Translations under genes and position numbers: made by a program
Source of the DNA: Ga0077527 sp964486865
Lineage (GTDB): Bacteria; Pseudomonadota; Gammaproteobacteria; Burkholderiales; SG8-41
Length of the DNA stretch: 62,180 nucleotides
Assembly: GCA_964486865.1 (NCBI GenBank)
Contig: CAZAOZ010000014.1
Coordinates: forward strand, 1 to 62,180
Reading direction: 5' to 3'
Part shown: positions 52,531-61,707 of the stretch, piece after piece
Layout of the letters: each line of letters starts with the position of its first letter
Numbering within the stretch: the stretch's first letter is position 1
The notes under the pieces: generated by a model
The model's database searches: none
The model's input: only the letters and a program-made list of their open reading frames with translations
Told to the model about the DNA's origin: nothing

Positions 52531-54668
52531 CAGCCCTTGATGCGGCTGATGCGGACAACCTCTGGAATCTTGCGCAGGTCGCGCACGATGCGGGCGAGGT
52601 GCATGCGGTTCATCACCTGCACGGTGAAGCGCATGCCGGTATAGGTGCCGCCATCTTCGGGATCGACGGAGACATTCTGGATGTTGGACTCCGCGGCAGC
52701 GATTTCCGCCGCCACCTTGGCGAGTACGCCGCGCTGGTTGGCTACGACCAGGCGGATGCCGACGTCAAAGAGTTTGGACGGGTTGGCGTCCCACTGCACG
52801 TCGAGCAGGCGGTCGGGATCGCGGTGACTCTTGGCGATGACCGGGCAGTCGTGGGTATGCACCACCATGCCCTGGCCCTTGCTGATGACGCCGATGATGG
52901 GGTCGCCCGGAATCGGTCCGCAGCAGCGCGCGAACTGCACGGCGAGGCCCTCGGAGCCGCGCACCACCATTGCGCCCGCGGGGCGGCCTTCCGCCGGCAG
53001 CAGCTCGCCGCGCGCCAGCAACTGATGGGCGACGACGACGGCGAGGCGCTTGCCCAGGCCGATGTCGGAGAGTATGACGTCGCGCGATTTGGTGTTGGAT
53101 TCGCGCACCAGCTTGTCCCATTGCGCATCGGTGATTTCAGCGACGCTGGCCTTGAAATTGCCGAGCGCCTGCTGCAGCAGGCGCTTGCCCAGCTGCACCG
53201 ATTCGGAGAAATGCATGGTCTTCAGATAGTGGCGGATATGCGCGCGCGCCTTGGCGGTGGCAACGAAGTTCAGCCACAGCGGGTTGGGCTTGGCATGCGA
53301 GGCGGTGATGATTTCCACGCGGTCGCCGTTGCGCAATTCGGTGCGCAGCGGCATCAGCTCCTGGTTGATCTTGACCGCCACGCAGCGGTTGCCGATGTCG
53401 GTATGCACCGAATAGGCGAAGTCCACCGCGCAGGCGCCGCGGGGCAGGGCGAGGATCTTGCCCTTGGGCGTGAACACATAGACCGCATCCGGAAACAGAT
53501 CGACCTTGAGGTGCTCGAGGAATTCCGCCGAATCGCCGGATTCGGTTTGCATTTCCAGCAGGCTCTGCAGCCACAGGTGCGTTTTCTGCTGCAAATCCGA
53601 CAACGAGGTGTCCGAACTCTTGTACAGCCAGTGCGAGGCGACGCCGGCCTCGGCGATCCGGTGCATTTCGGCGGTGCGGATCTGGATTTCGATCGGGCTG
53701 CCGAAGGGGCCGAACAGCGTGGTGTGCAGCGACTGGTAGCCGTTGCCCTTGGGGATGGCGATGTAATCCTTGAACTTGCCGGGGATCGGCTTGTAGAGGC
53801 CGTGCAGCACGCCGAGCGCCACATAGCAGGATTGCGTGTCCTTGACGACGACGCGGAAACCGAACACGTCCTGCACCTGCGCGAATGACAGATGTTTTTC
53901 GCGCATCTTGCGATATACCGAGTGCAGATGTTTTTCGCGGCCCTGCACCTGCGCTTCCAGCCCCTGTTCGGCGAGCCGCCGTTGCATGCTGTCGAGCACC
54001 TTGCTCAACACTTCGCGCCGGTTGCCGCGCGCTGTCTTGACGGCTTTGGCGAGCACGCGGAAGCGGTCGGGGTACAGGTGCTGGAACGACAGATCCGCCA
54101 TTTCCTGGTAGAGCGCGTTCAGACCCAGGCGGTTGGCGATGGGGGCGTAGATGTCGAGCGTTTCGCGGGCGATGCGCTGGCGCTTCTGCGGCGGCACGGC
54201 GTCCAGTGTGCGCATATTGTGCAGGCGGTCGGCGAGTTTGATCAGCATGACGCGCACATCGCGCGCCATTGCCAGCAGCATCTTGCGGAAATTCTCGGCC
54301 TGCGCTTTCTCCAGCGTATCGAACTCGATGCGGTCGAGTTTGGATACGCCGTCCACCAGCTCGGCAACCGGCTTGCCGAAGCGCTCGGCAATCTGGCGCT
54401 TGGTGATCGCGGTGTCTTCGACGACATCGTGCAGCAGTGCCGCCGTCAGCGCCTGGGCGTCGAGATGCCATTGCGCCAGGATGCTGGCCACGGCCAGCGG
54501 GTGCGCGATGTACGGTTCGCCTGATTGGCGAAACTGGCCCTGGTGCGCCGATTCGCTGAAATGGTACGCAGCCTCGAGCTGCAACAGGTCTTCGGGTTTA
54601 AGGTAACCGGCCCACTCCCTGAACAGTGCGGGGGACGCCGCTGTTGCGATGGGGATGGGTGCAGTCAT
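52530..54668 (-). CDS. spoT: Bifunctional (p)ppGpp synthetase/hydrolase SpoT
   Basis: SpoT makes and degrades the alarmone (p)ppGpp. The 712-residue protein has the hydrolase HD domain (AALLHDVVEDTAIT, about 80-93), the synthetase domain (KFKDYIAIPKGNGYQSLHTT, about 290-309), TGS (LPRGACAVDFAYSVHTDIGN) and a C-terminal ACT domain. The intact HD motif supports hydrolase activity. It follows rpoZ by 61 bases, the conserved gmk-rpoZ-spoT order. Confidence 0.96.
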   Translation of the reverse strand: MTAPIPIATAASPALFREWAGYLKPEDLLQLEAAYHFSESAHQGQFRQSGEPYIAHPLAVASILAQWHLDAQALTAALLHDVVEDTAITKRQIAERFGKPVAELVDGVSKLDRIEFDTLEKAQAENFRKMLLAMARDVRVMLIKLADRLHNMRTLDAVPPQKRQRIARETLDIYAPIANRLGLNALYQEMADLSFQHLYPDRFRVLAKAVKTARGNRREVLSKVLDSMQRRLAEQGLEAQVQGREKHLHSVYRKMREKHLSFAQVQDVFGFRVVVKDTQSCYVALGVLHGLYKPIPGKFKDYIAIPKGNGYQSLHTTLFGPFGSPIEIQIRTAEMHRIAEAGVASHWLYKSSDTSLSDLQQKTHLWLQSLLEMQTESGDSAEFLEHLKVDLFPDAVYVFTPKGKILALPRGACAVDFAYSVHTDIGNRCVAVKINQELMPLRTELRNGDRVEIITASHAKPNPLWLNFVATAKARAHIRHYLKTMHFSESVQLGKRLLQQALGNFKASVAEITDAQWDKLVRESNTKSRDVILSDIGLGKRLAVVVAHQLLARGELLPAEGRPAGAMVVRGSEGLAVQFARCCGPIPGDPIIGVISKGQGMVVHTHDCPVIAKSHRDPDRLLDVQWDANPSKLFDVGIRLVVANQRGVLAKVAAEIAAAESNIQNVSVDPEDGGTYTGMRFTVQVMNRMHLARIVRDLRKIPEVVRISRIKG

Positions 54669-54729
54669 GCGTCCGGTGGATTGCGCCGTCCGCAGTCAGG
54701 AGTCGCGCCCCGGTCGGGACGCGCGCCTG

Positions 54730-54936
54730 CTACGCCGGGCTTTTGTTGAGGATTTCGGCGCCGTAACGGCCCGCGGCGAGTTCCCGCAGTGCGATGACCG
54801 TGGGCTTGTCGCGGGTGGCGTCGATCATCGGCTGGGCGCCGTTCGCCAGTTGGCGTGCGCGATAAGTCGCGGCCAGGGACATTTCAAACCGGTTGGGGAT
54901 GATTTTGATGCAGTCGTCAACAGTGATGCGGGCCAT
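54730..54936 (-). CDS. rpoZ: RNA polymerase omega subunit
   Basis: The 68-residue protein MARITVDDCIKIIPNRFEMS contains the conserved TYRARQLANGAQ and KPTVIALRELAAGR. It aids RNA polymerase assembly and contributes to ppGpp binding, which fits its place next to spoT. Confidence 0.97.
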   Translation of the reverse strand: MARITVDDCIKIIPNRFEMSLAATYRARQLANGAQPMIDATRDKPTVIALRELAAGRYGAEILNKSPA

Positions 54937-54943
54937 GGGTTCT

Positions 54944-55552
54944 CTACTTGAGTCGGTTGATCAGGACAGTGTGCCGGGGAAGCTGGTGGGCGGTGCGCAA
55001 ACGCTCGGCGCGAACTATGGCTTGCAATTCGTTCGCGGCGACCCCGAATTCGCTGTTGATAATAACATAATCGAACTCGTCCACATGGCGGATCTCGTCC
55101 CGGGCATTGGCGAGTCGCTGCGCAATCACCTCGGGGGTGTCCTGGGCGCGGGAGTTCAGGCGCTGCAGCAGCGCTTCGAAAGACGGCGGCAGGATGAAAA
55201 TGCTGATGGCCGCGGGCATCAGTTTGCGTACCTGGGCGGCGCCCTGCCAGTCGATTTCCAGCACGATGTCGATGTCACGTGCCAGCTGGTCGGCAACCCA
55301 TTTCCTGGAGGTGCCGTAACGGTTGCCGTGAACCAGCGCGGATTCGAGAAAATCCCCTGCCTGCGCCATTTGCGCGAAGACATCGGGCGTGACGAAATGG
55401 TAATGGCTGCCGTTGATTTCGCCGGATCGCGGCGCCCGCGTGGTGTAAGACACGGACTTGCGGATCCGCGGATCGGCCTCGATCAGCGCCGCCACCAGGC
55501 TGGTCTTGCCGGCCCCGGAGGGCGCGCTGACGATGTAGAGGTTGCCGCTCAT
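54944..55552 (-). CDS. gmk: Guanylate kinase
   Basis: Gmk converts GMP to GDP using ATP. The 202-residue protein has P-loop SAPSGAGKTSLV (about 8-19), the GMP-binding SYTTRAPRSGEINGSHYHFV and EIDWQGAAQVR. Length is standard. rpoZ follows after seven bases. Confidence 0.97.
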   Translation of the reverse strand: MSGNLYIVSAPSGAGKTSLVAALIEADPRIRKSVSYTTRAPRSGEINGSHYHFVTPDVFAQMAQAGDFLESALVHGNRYGTSRKWVADQLARDIDIVLEIDWQGAAQVRKLMPAAISIFILPPSFEALLQRLNSRAQDTPEVIAQRLANARDEIRHVDEFDYVIINSEFGVAANELQAIVRAERLRTAHQLPRHTVLINRLK

Positions 55553-55565
55553 TTAAAGATGTGAA

Positions 55566-55589
55566 GGGTGATGGGTGATGGGTGATGGG
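55566..55589. repeat. GGGTGAT heptamer array
   Basis: Three exact tandem copies of GGGTGAT plus GGG lie between yicC and gmk. It belongs with the heptamer arrays near fliE and the MCP-tip gene and may alter distance or structure in the intercistronic leader of gmk. Confidence 0.85.
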
Positions 55590-55622
55590 CACGATGTCGG
55601 TTGTTCATGCGCTGCTCCCCGC

Positions 55623-56489
55623 TCACTCGATGTTCTGGATCTGCTCGCGCATCTGCTCGATGAGCAGTTTGAGGTCCATGGCGACCTGCGTCACCGCCAT
55701 GTCCGCGGACTTGGATCCCAGCGTGTTGGCTTCGCGATTGAGTTCCTGCATCAGGAAATCCAGGCGTTTGCCCGCGGCGCCGCCTTTTTTCAGGATGCGC
55801 TGGATTTCGTCGAGGTGCGTGGCCAGCCGCGACAGTTCCTCGTCAACGTCGATCTTGTTGATGAACAGGGCCACCTCCTGGCGCACCCGTTCGTCGTCCG
55901 CGGACAACAGCGCTTCCTTGAGGCGGGCATTCAGCCGCGCTTCGAACGCGGCGATGATTTCCGGCATGCGCGGCTGGACGGCAGCGATGCGGCTGCGCAT
56001 GTCGGCGGCGCGTTCCAGGATGACGGCGGCGAGTTTTTCACCTTCGCGGGCGCGCGCTGCCGTGAATTCGTGCAGTGCCTCGCGCAGCAGTTCACCGGCG
56101 ACCGCGCGGAATTCGTCGACGGGCAGTGCATCGGCGCCGAGCATGCCCGGCCAGCGCAGCACATCGGCGACGCCCAGCGGCCGGGCGTCCGGCAGCGCCG
56201 CGCACACCCGCGCATTGAGTGCCAGCAGATGCGCGAGCAGCGCCGGATCGGGCTCCGCGCCGCCCTGTGTGCCGCTGCGCAGCGCATAAGTCACGCGACA
56301 CTCGATTTTGCCGCGGCTGGTCGCCGCCGCCACTGCCTCACGCAGCGCGGGCTCGGCGGTCCGCAGCTCGTCGGGCACGCGGAACGACACGTCGAGGTAG
56401 CGGTGGTTGACCGAACGCAGCTCGAGACTGACCGAACCCCAGTCGAGTTCGCGCGCGGCGGCGGCGTATCCGGTCATGCTGTGGATCAT
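55623..56489 (-). CDS. yicC: YicC family endoribonuclease
   Basis: YicC-type proteins are RNA-cleaving enzymes involved in small RNA decay. The 288-residue product starts MIHSMTGYAAAARELDWGSV and has LRSVNHRYLDVSFRVP and the C-terminal GKRLDFLMQELNREANTLGS followed by the conserved metal-binding region. ATG 56489 matches the family start; the longer frame overlaps rph. It is divergent from rph. Confidence 0.95.
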   Translation of the reverse strand: MIHSMTGYAAAARELDWGSVSLELRSVNHRYLDVSFRVPDELRTAEPALREAVAAATSRGKIECRVTYALRSGTQGGAEPDPALLAHLLALNARVCAALPDARPLGVADVLRWPGMLGADALPVDEFRAVAGELLREALHEFTAARAREGEKLAAVILERAADMRSRIAAVQPRMPEIIAAFEARLNARLKEALLSADDERVRQEVALFINKIDVDEELSRLATHLDEIQRILKKGGAAGKRLDFLMQELNREANTLGSKSADMAVTQVAMDLKLLIEQMREQIQNIE

Positions 56490-56544
56490 TGCGGCGGGCT
56501 TTATAATGAAAGACCCGTGAAACATAGCATATCGAAGGAGTTCC

Positions 56545-57264
56545 GTGCGACCCAGCCAGCGCAAGCCCGGTGAACTGCGTACCGTCCGCATCACCCGCAA
56601 TTACACCTGCCATGCCGAAGGCGCGGTGCTGATCGAATTCGGCGCGACCAAAGTGCTGTGTACGGCGAGCGTGCTGGAGAAGCAGCCGCCGCATTTGCGC
56701 GGCACCGAGCGCGGCTGGGTCACGGCCGAATACGGCATGCTGCCGCGCGCCACCAACACCCGCACCGACCGCGAAGCGGCGCGCGGCAAGCAGTCGGGCC
56801 GCACGCAGGAAATCCAGCGCCTGATCGGCCGCTCGCTGCGTGCCGTGACCGAGCTGGAGAAACTGGGGCCGCGTACCATTCATCTCGATTGCGACGTGCT
56901 GCAGGCCGACGGCGGCACGCGCACGGCCGCCATTACCGGCGCCTATGTGGCGCTGGCCGACGCGGTGGCTTTCCTGATCCGTGAAAAACGCATTGCGGCG
57001 TCACCGCTGCGGGAAGCCGTGGCTGCCGTTTCGGTGGGTGTGTTCGAGGGCGCGCCGGTGCTCGATCTCGATTATGCCGAGGATGCAAACTGCGGCACCG
57101 ACATGAACGTGGTGATGACGGAAGGCGGCGGATTGATCGAGGTGCAGGGCACGGCCGAGGGTGCGCCGTTCAGCCGCGCCGACATGCAGGCCATGCTCGA
57201 TCTGGCGCAGCAGGGGATCGCGCAACTGGTGGCCGCCCAGCGCGCGGCGCTGGGGCGGGGCTGA
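56545..57264 (+). CDS. rph: Ribonuclease PH
   Basis: RNase PH trims tRNA 3' ends using phosphate. The 239-residue protein has RPSQRKPGELRTVRITRNYT, GWVTAEYGMLPRATNTRTDR and the active-site region DCDVLQADGGTRTAAITGAY. GTG 56545 has GAAGGAG just upstream. Confidence 0.97.
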   Translation: MRPSQRKPGELRTVRITRNYTCHAEGAVLIEFGATKVLCTASVLEKQPPHLRGTERGWVTAEYGMLPRATNTRTDREAARGKQSGRTQEIQRLIGRSLRAVTELEKLGPRTIHLDCDVLQADGGTRTAAITGAYVALADAVAFLIREKRIAASPLREAVAAVSVGVFEGAPVLDLDYAEDANCGTDMNVVMTEGGGLIEVQGTAEGAPFSRADMQAMLDLAQQGIAQLVAAQRAALGRG

Positions 57265-57284
57265 AAACTGCAAACTGCTGTTCA

Positions 57285-57398
57285 GCCACAGAGGACACAG
57301 AGGGCACAGAGAACTTCAAAATCAAGAGCTAACGGCACGGCAATTCCAAGAAACCGCTTCGTTCTGGTTTTCTCTGTGATCTCTGTGTCCTCTGTGGC
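57285..57398. repeat. Dispersed inverted repeat, CACAGAGG type (copy 2)
   Basis: GCCACAGAGGACACAGAGG opens the block and CTCTGTGATCTCTGTGTCC with TCTGTGGC closes it, around about 60 bp. The arms closely match copy 1 (22859-22996); the inner part differs apart from AAAATCAAG. It separates rph from rdgB, ending 22 bases before the rdgB start. Confidence 0.85.
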
Positions 57399-57420
57399 TA
57401 ATGCCTTTGCTTTTTTAACC

Positions 57421-58035
57421 ATGAACAAAATCGTCATCGCTTCCAACAATCCGGGCAAGTTGCGCGAGATCGGCGCCATCCTCGCGCCGCTGGCGATCGA
57501 GGTGGTGCCGCAGGGCGCGCTCGGCGTGAGCGAAGCCGATGAACCGCATTGCACGTTTGTCGAGAATGCGCTGGCCAAGGCGCGGCATGCCAGCCGCGCC
57601 ACCGGCTTGCCGGCGCTGGCGGATGATTCCGGCGTGTGCGTGGCGGCGCTCAACGGCGAGCCCGGCGTGCATTCGGCGCGTTATGCCGAAGCCCCCGGCG
57701 CTGCCGGACGCGACGAACAGGACCGGCGCAACAACGAGAAACTATTGCATGCGCTGGCCGGCGTTGCGGACCGGCGTGCGCATTATTGTTGCGTGATTGC
57801 GCTGGTGCGCCATGCCGACGATCCGCAGCCGCTGCTCGCCGAGGCGGAATGGCATGGCGAAATCCTCGACGCGCCGCGCGGCGCAGGTGGTTTCGGTTAT
57901 GACCCGCTGTTCTACATCCCGGCGCTGGGCAAAACCGGCGCCGAGCTGACCGCCGGTGAAAAAAACCGCGTCAGCCACCGCGGCCGTGCCCTGGCGCTGC
58001 TGGTCGAGCGCCTGCGCGCGCTGTCCCCGGCGTAA
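57421..58035 (+). CDS. rdgB: Non-canonical purine NTP pyrophosphatase RdgB/HAM1
   Basis: RdgB removes dITP/XTP from the nucleotide pool. The 204-residue protein starts MNKIVIASNNPGKLREIGAI and has GLPALADDSGVCVAALNGEP and GAGGFGYDPLFYIP. ATG 57421 is chosen since upstream in-frame sequence is the repeat. Confidence 0.97.
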   Translation: MNKIVIASNNPGKLREIGAILAPLAIEVVPQGALGVSEADEPHCTFVENALAKARHASRATGLPALADDSGVCVAALNGEPGVHSARYAEAPGAAGRDEQDRRNNEKLLHALAGVADRRAHYCCVIALVRHADDPQPLLAEAEWHGEILDAPRGAGGFGYDPLFYIPALGKTGAELTAGEKNRVSHRGRALALLVERLRALSPA

Positions 58036-58045
58036 CGCGCACGCC

Positions 58046-59251
58046 ATGACCCGCTCATCACTCATCACTTCTCGCCCCGGAGGAAGTCCCCTTGGGGGGC
58101 ACTCATCACTGCAGTTCGAAGCCCTGCCGCCGCTGTCGCTGTACATCCACATTCCGTGGTGCGTGCGCAAGTGCCCGTACTGCGATTTCAATTCGCACGA
58201 GGCGCGCGGCGCACTGCCCGAGGATGAATACGTGGCGGCATTGTTGCGCGATCTGGAATCGGCCTTGCCGCAGGTATGGAGCCGACCGGTGCTGACGGTG
58301 TTCATCGGCGGCGGCACGCCCAGCCTGCTGTCGGTGCGTGCGCTGGATGCCCTGCTGTCGGGCGTGCGCGCCCGCGTGCCGCTGGCGGCGGACGCGGAAA
58401 TCACGCTGGAGGCCAACCCCGGCACGGTGGAAGCGGAAAAATTCGCCGGATTCCATGCCGCCGGCGTGAACCGCCTGTCGCTGGGCATCCAGAGTTTCAA
58501 CAGCCGCCATCTCGCCGCGCTGGGACGCATCCATGACGGCGATCAGGCGCGCCGTGCCGCGGAACTGGCGCTAGGCATCTTCGCCAACGTCAATTTTGAC
58601 CTGATGTACGGCTTGCCAGGTCAGACGCCGGCCGAGGCCGAAGCCGATTTCGCGACGGCGCGCGCGCTGGCGCCGGCGCATGTCAGCGCTTATCACCTGA
58701 CGCTGGAACCGAACACGTATTTTCACCGCTATCCGCCGGCGCTGCCGGATGACGATGTCACGGCGGACATGCAGTCCGCCATTGAAACGCAACTGGCAGC
58801 GGCCGGCTATGCGCATTACGAAACCTCGGCATTCGCGCAGCCCGGTGCGCGCAGCCGGCACAATCTCAATTACTGGATGTTCGGCGACTATCTCGGTATC
58901 GGCGCCGGCGCGCATAGTAAAATATCGTTTAAAAACAATATATTACGTGAATCCCGTCCACGCCAGCCCAAAGCCTATCTGGCGCAGGCCGGAAGCGCCG
59001 CCGCAGCGGCGGCGCAGGACGTTACGGTTGCCGAACTGCCGGGCGAATTCATGATGAATGCCCTGCGCCTCAATGCGGGTTTTGAACTTGCGCTGTACCC
59101 GGAGCGCACCGGCCTGGCCCTGACCTCCGTGCTGGCGGGACTCGAACAGGCCGAAGCGCGCGGCCTGCTCATCCGGGATCACCGGCGCGTAACGCCGACG
59201 CCTCTGGGCCGGCGTTTCCTGAACGACCTGATCGGGTTGTTTTTGTCCTGA
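58046..59251 (+). CDS. hemW: Radical SAM heme chaperone HemW, N-terminus encoded by a repeat
   Basis: HemW (formerly annotated as HemN-like coproporphyrinogen oxidase) is a radical SAM protein that carries heme. The cluster motif CVRKCPYC is at about residue 41, followed by VFIGGGTPSLLS and NLNYWMFGDYLGIGAGAH. The only ATG/GTG/TTG in frame before the CxxxCxxC motif is ATG 58046, so residues 2-22 are translated from the dispersed repeat at 58061-58109. An AT-rich patch (about 58915-58950) encodes KISFKNNILRES. It follows rdgB by ten bases. Confidence 0.92.
   Translation: MTRSSLITSRPGGSPLGGHSSLQFEALPPLSLYIHIPWCVRKCPYCDFNSHEARGALPEDEYVAALLRDLESALPQVWSRPVLTVFIGGGTPSLLSVRALDALLSGVRARVPLAADAEITLEANPGTVEAEKFAGFHAAGVNRLSLGIQSFNSRHLAALGRIHDGDQARRAAELALGIFANVNFDLMYGLPGQTPAEAEADFATARALAPAHVSAYHLTLEPNTYFHRYPPALPDDDVTADMQSAIETQLAAAGYAHYETSAFAQPGARSRHNLNYWMFGDYLGIGAGAHSKISFKNNILRESRPRQPKAYLAQAGSAAAAAAQDVTVAELPGEFMMNALRLNAGFELALYPERTGLALTSVLAGLEQAEARGLLIRDHRRVTPTPLGRRFLNDLIGLFLS
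58061..58109. repeat. 48-bp dispersed repeat (copy B), inside the hemW 5' end
   Basis: It is the reverse-orientation copy of 49786-49833: CTCATCACTTCTC, GCCCCGGAGGAAGTCCCCTT and GGGGGGCACTCATCA. It is read in frame as part of hemW. Confidence 0.9.
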
Positions 59252-59299
59252 ACGCGTGGACGTGCGCCAGCGCGTTCAAGCGCATGGCCGCAACAGCCG

Positions 59300-59326
59300 T
59301 AAATACGGTCGTGCGGACGCCTGTAA
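59300..59326 (+). promoter_or_regulatory. Possible sigma-28 promoter of the HD-GYP gene
   Basis: TAAA (59300-59303), 15 bases, GCCTGTAA (59319-59326) matches six of eight -10 positions of the local GCCGTTAA consensus. A 6-bp inverted repeat (GGACGC/GCGTCC, 59315-59332) overlaps the -10, so the site could be coincidental. Confidence 0.35.
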
Positions 59327-59348
59327 GCGTCCACTCCGGCCGTGAAAA

Positions 59349-60557
59349 ATGATCAAGAAAATCAATGTCGCTGACCTCACAGTCGGCATGTTTGTCCAGG
59401 ACCTGAACTGCGGCTGGATGGATCATCCATTCCTGCGCAGCAGCATTGCGCTGGCCAATGATGACCAGATTGCCAAAATCCGCGAAGCCGGCATCCGCGA
59501 GGTCTATATCGATCCGGAGCGCGGCGTGGACGGACCGGGACAGGATGTCATCGAGGTCGAGAATGAACTCGATCAGGAGATGGTGGCTTTCGCAGTAACC
59601 GAAGAACCGGCGCCGCGCCGGACCTCGTTCCGGGAAGAATCGGAACGCGCGCGCCGTATCCAGGGCGAGGCCAACGGGTTGATCCGCGACCTGATGCAGG
59701 ACGTGCGGCTGGGCCGGCAGATGCAGAGCGAACGCATCGAGCCGGTGGTGGAAAAAATCACCCAATCCATACTGCGCAACAACGGCGCGCTGCTGAGCCT
59801 GTGCCGGATCAAGGACAAGGACAACTACACGTTTCAGCACTCAGTGAGCGTGTGCGGACTGCAGGCCGCATTTTGCCGGGCGCTGGAGATGACGCCGGAA
59901 GACATTCATGAGGCCGGCATCGGCGGCCTGCTGCACGATATCGGCAAAACCAGCATTTCCAGTGAAATCCTCAACAAGCCGGGGAAGCTGACCGACGACG
60001 AGTTCGCGCAGATCAAGTGCCATGTGGTCGAGAGCCGCCGCATTCTGGAGGCGACCCCGGGCATTTCACTGACAGCGGTGCAGGTGGCCGCACAGCACCA
60101 CGAGCGCCATGACGGCAGCGGCTATCCGCTGGGACTGAAAGGCGGGGAGATTTCGCAGATGGGCCAGATGGCGGCAATCGTCGATGTGTACGACGCCATC
60201 ACTTCCGAGCGCTGTTACCACAAGGGCATGGAGCCCACGGAGGCCATGCGCAAGATTTTCGAGTGGAGCAAGTTTCATTTCAATCCTGAACTCGTCCATG
60301 CTTTCACGCGCTGCATCGGCATTTATCCCACCGGTTCGCTGGTTTTGCTGGACAGCGGGCGCCTTGCGGTGGTGATCGGCCAGTGCGAGGGCAATCTGCT
60401 GCAGCCGCTGGTGCGGGTGATCTACAGCACGCGCAGCAATCATTACATCACCGCCGAAGACCTCGATTTGTCCAGGCCCAGAGCCAGCGGCGGCGACCGC
60501 ATCATCAAATTCGAGAAACCCGAAGTCTGGGGCATCGACGTCAGCCGCTTCCTGTAG
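59349..60557 (+). CDS. HD-GYP c-di-GMP phosphodiesterase with DUF3391
   Basis: The 402-residue protein probably degrades c-di-GMP. The N-terminal DUF3391 (about 1-130) starts MIKKINVADLTVGMFVQDLN. The HD-GYP domain has IGGLLHDIGKTSISSEILNK (about 195) with the HD pair, and HHERHDGSGYPLGLKGGEIS (about 255) with the GYP signature. Metal ligands are all present. It lies next to hemW on the same strand, away from the main flagellar run. Confidence 0.94.
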   Translation: MIKKINVADLTVGMFVQDLNCGWMDHPFLRSSIALANDDQIAKIREAGIREVYIDPERGVDGPGQDVIEVENELDQEMVAFAVTEEPAPRRTSFREESERARRIQGEANGLIRDLMQDVRLGRQMQSERIEPVVEKITQSILRNNGALLSLCRIKDKDNYTFQHSVSVCGLQAAFCRALEMTPEDIHEAGIGGLLHDIGKTSISSEILNKPGKLTDDEFAQIKCHVVESRRILEATPGISLTAVQVAAQHHERHDGSGYPLGLKGGEISQMGQMAAIVDVYDAITSERCYHKGMEPTEAMRKIFEWSKFHFNPELVHAFTRCIGIYPTGSLVLLDSGRLAVVIGQCEGNLLQPLVRVIYSTRSNHYITAEDLDLSRPRASGGDRIIKFEKPEVWGIDVSRFL

Positions 60558-60715
60558 CGGATGGGCTGCGCCGGCATCTGCCTGCAGCCTGGCGGGCGTT
60601 GCGTTTTCAGGATCACGGGCTAGAATAGGCACGTATCCCGACGGGCCAACCCGCGCCGGAACGGAACGCCGGACCCAATCCATAGCAACCACAAGTGTTG
60701 TCCAAAGGAGGCTCA

Positions 60716-61693
60716 ATGATCGGCTTCAAGCAGAGTGTTATCGCATCATTCCTCGCAGTTACTGCGCTGGCCGGCAGCGCTGTGCTGGCCCAGGCCTATC
60801 CGGCCAAACCGGTGCGGTTTATCGTGACTTACCCGGCGGGCGGCAGTTCGGATGCCATGGCGCGCATCATCGGCGTCAAGCTGACGGAATACTGGGGGCA
60901 GCAGGTGCTGGTCGATTCGCGGCCCGGTGCGGCGGGCGCCGTGGGCATGGAATACGCGGCCAAGCAGGCGCCCGACGGTTATACCTTCCTGCTCGGCAAT
61001 TTCGGCCCGGTGACCGCCAATCCGCTGATGACCAACGTCAAGTACAACGTCGCCAGGGATTTCGTGCCGGTGTCGCAGATTACCCGCGCGGCGAACATTC
61101 TCGTGGTGCCGGTGACGCTGCCGGTCAAGAATGTGAAGGAACTGGTGGCGCTGGCCAGGGCGCGGCCGAAAGACATGACCTACGCGACCAGCGGTCCGGG
61201 CAGCATGTCGCATCTGGCCGGTGAAATGTTCAAACGCCTGGCCAAGGTCGATATCACCACGGTGCCGTATCAGGGCGGCGTGTTTTCGATTGCCGCCGTG
61301 CAGGGCGGCCACATCATGATGATGTTCTCCGATGCGCAGCCGGTGATGGCCAACCTCAAGGCCGGCAAACTGCGCGCGCTGGCGGTCACCAGCGCGCAGC
61401 GCACGCCGTTCACGCCGGAACTGCCGACGCTCGCCGAGGAGGGCATCAAGGGTTTTGCCGCCGCCAACTGGTGGGGCATCCTGTTCCCGACGGGCGTGCA
61501 GAAGCCGATGATCGACAAGGTGTCGGCCGACCTCGGCAGGGCGCTGGCCGACAAGGACGTCAAGGAACGGCTGGGCAACCTCGGCGTGGAGGCCGTGCAC
61601 AGCAATCCGCAGCAGTTCGGCGAGTTCCTGAAGTCGGAGAATGAGATCTGGAGCAAACTGATCAAGGAAGCCGGGATCAGCGGCATTCAGTAA
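60716..61693 (+). CDS. Bug-family tripartite tricarboxylate transporter binding protein (TctC-like)
   Basis: Bug proteins are periplasmic binding proteins, very abundant in betaproteobacteria, that capture carboxylates and similar small molecules. The 325-residue precursor has a signal peptide (SVIASFLAVTALAGSAVLAQ, cleavage near 27) and family motifs YPAKPVRFIVTYPAGGSSDA, DSRPGAAGAVGMEYAA and PDGYTFLLGN. AAAGGAG precedes ATG 60716. No TctA/TctB partners are nearby, so the ligand is unknown. Confidence 0.94.
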   Translation: MIGFKQSVIASFLAVTALAGSAVLAQAYPAKPVRFIVTYPAGGSSDAMARIIGVKLTEYWGQQVLVDSRPGAAGAVGMEYAAKQAPDGYTFLLGNFGPVTANPLMTNVKYNVARDFVPVSQITRAANILVVPVTLPVKNVKELVALARARPKDMTYATSGPGSMSHLAGEMFKRLAKVDITTVPYQGGVFSIAAVQGGHIMMMFSDAQPVMANLKAGKLRALAVTSAQRTPFTPELPTLAEEGIKGFAAANWWGILFPTGVQKPMIDKVSADLGRALADKDVKERLGNLGVEAVHSNPQQFGEFLKSENEIWSKLIKEAGISGIQ

Positions 61694-61707
61694 GCTTTTC
61701 CAGTCTG

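Noticed and set aside
52151..52558. Minus-strand frame of 135 codons between the GGDEF-EAL gene and spoT
   Set aside because: It overlaps the spoT 3' end, is low in complexity and matches nothing recognisable; kept only as a note in the gap entry.
52434..53888. Plus-strand open frame of 484 codons opposite spoT
   Set aside because: His/Arg/Asp-rich antisense shadow of a well conserved gene.
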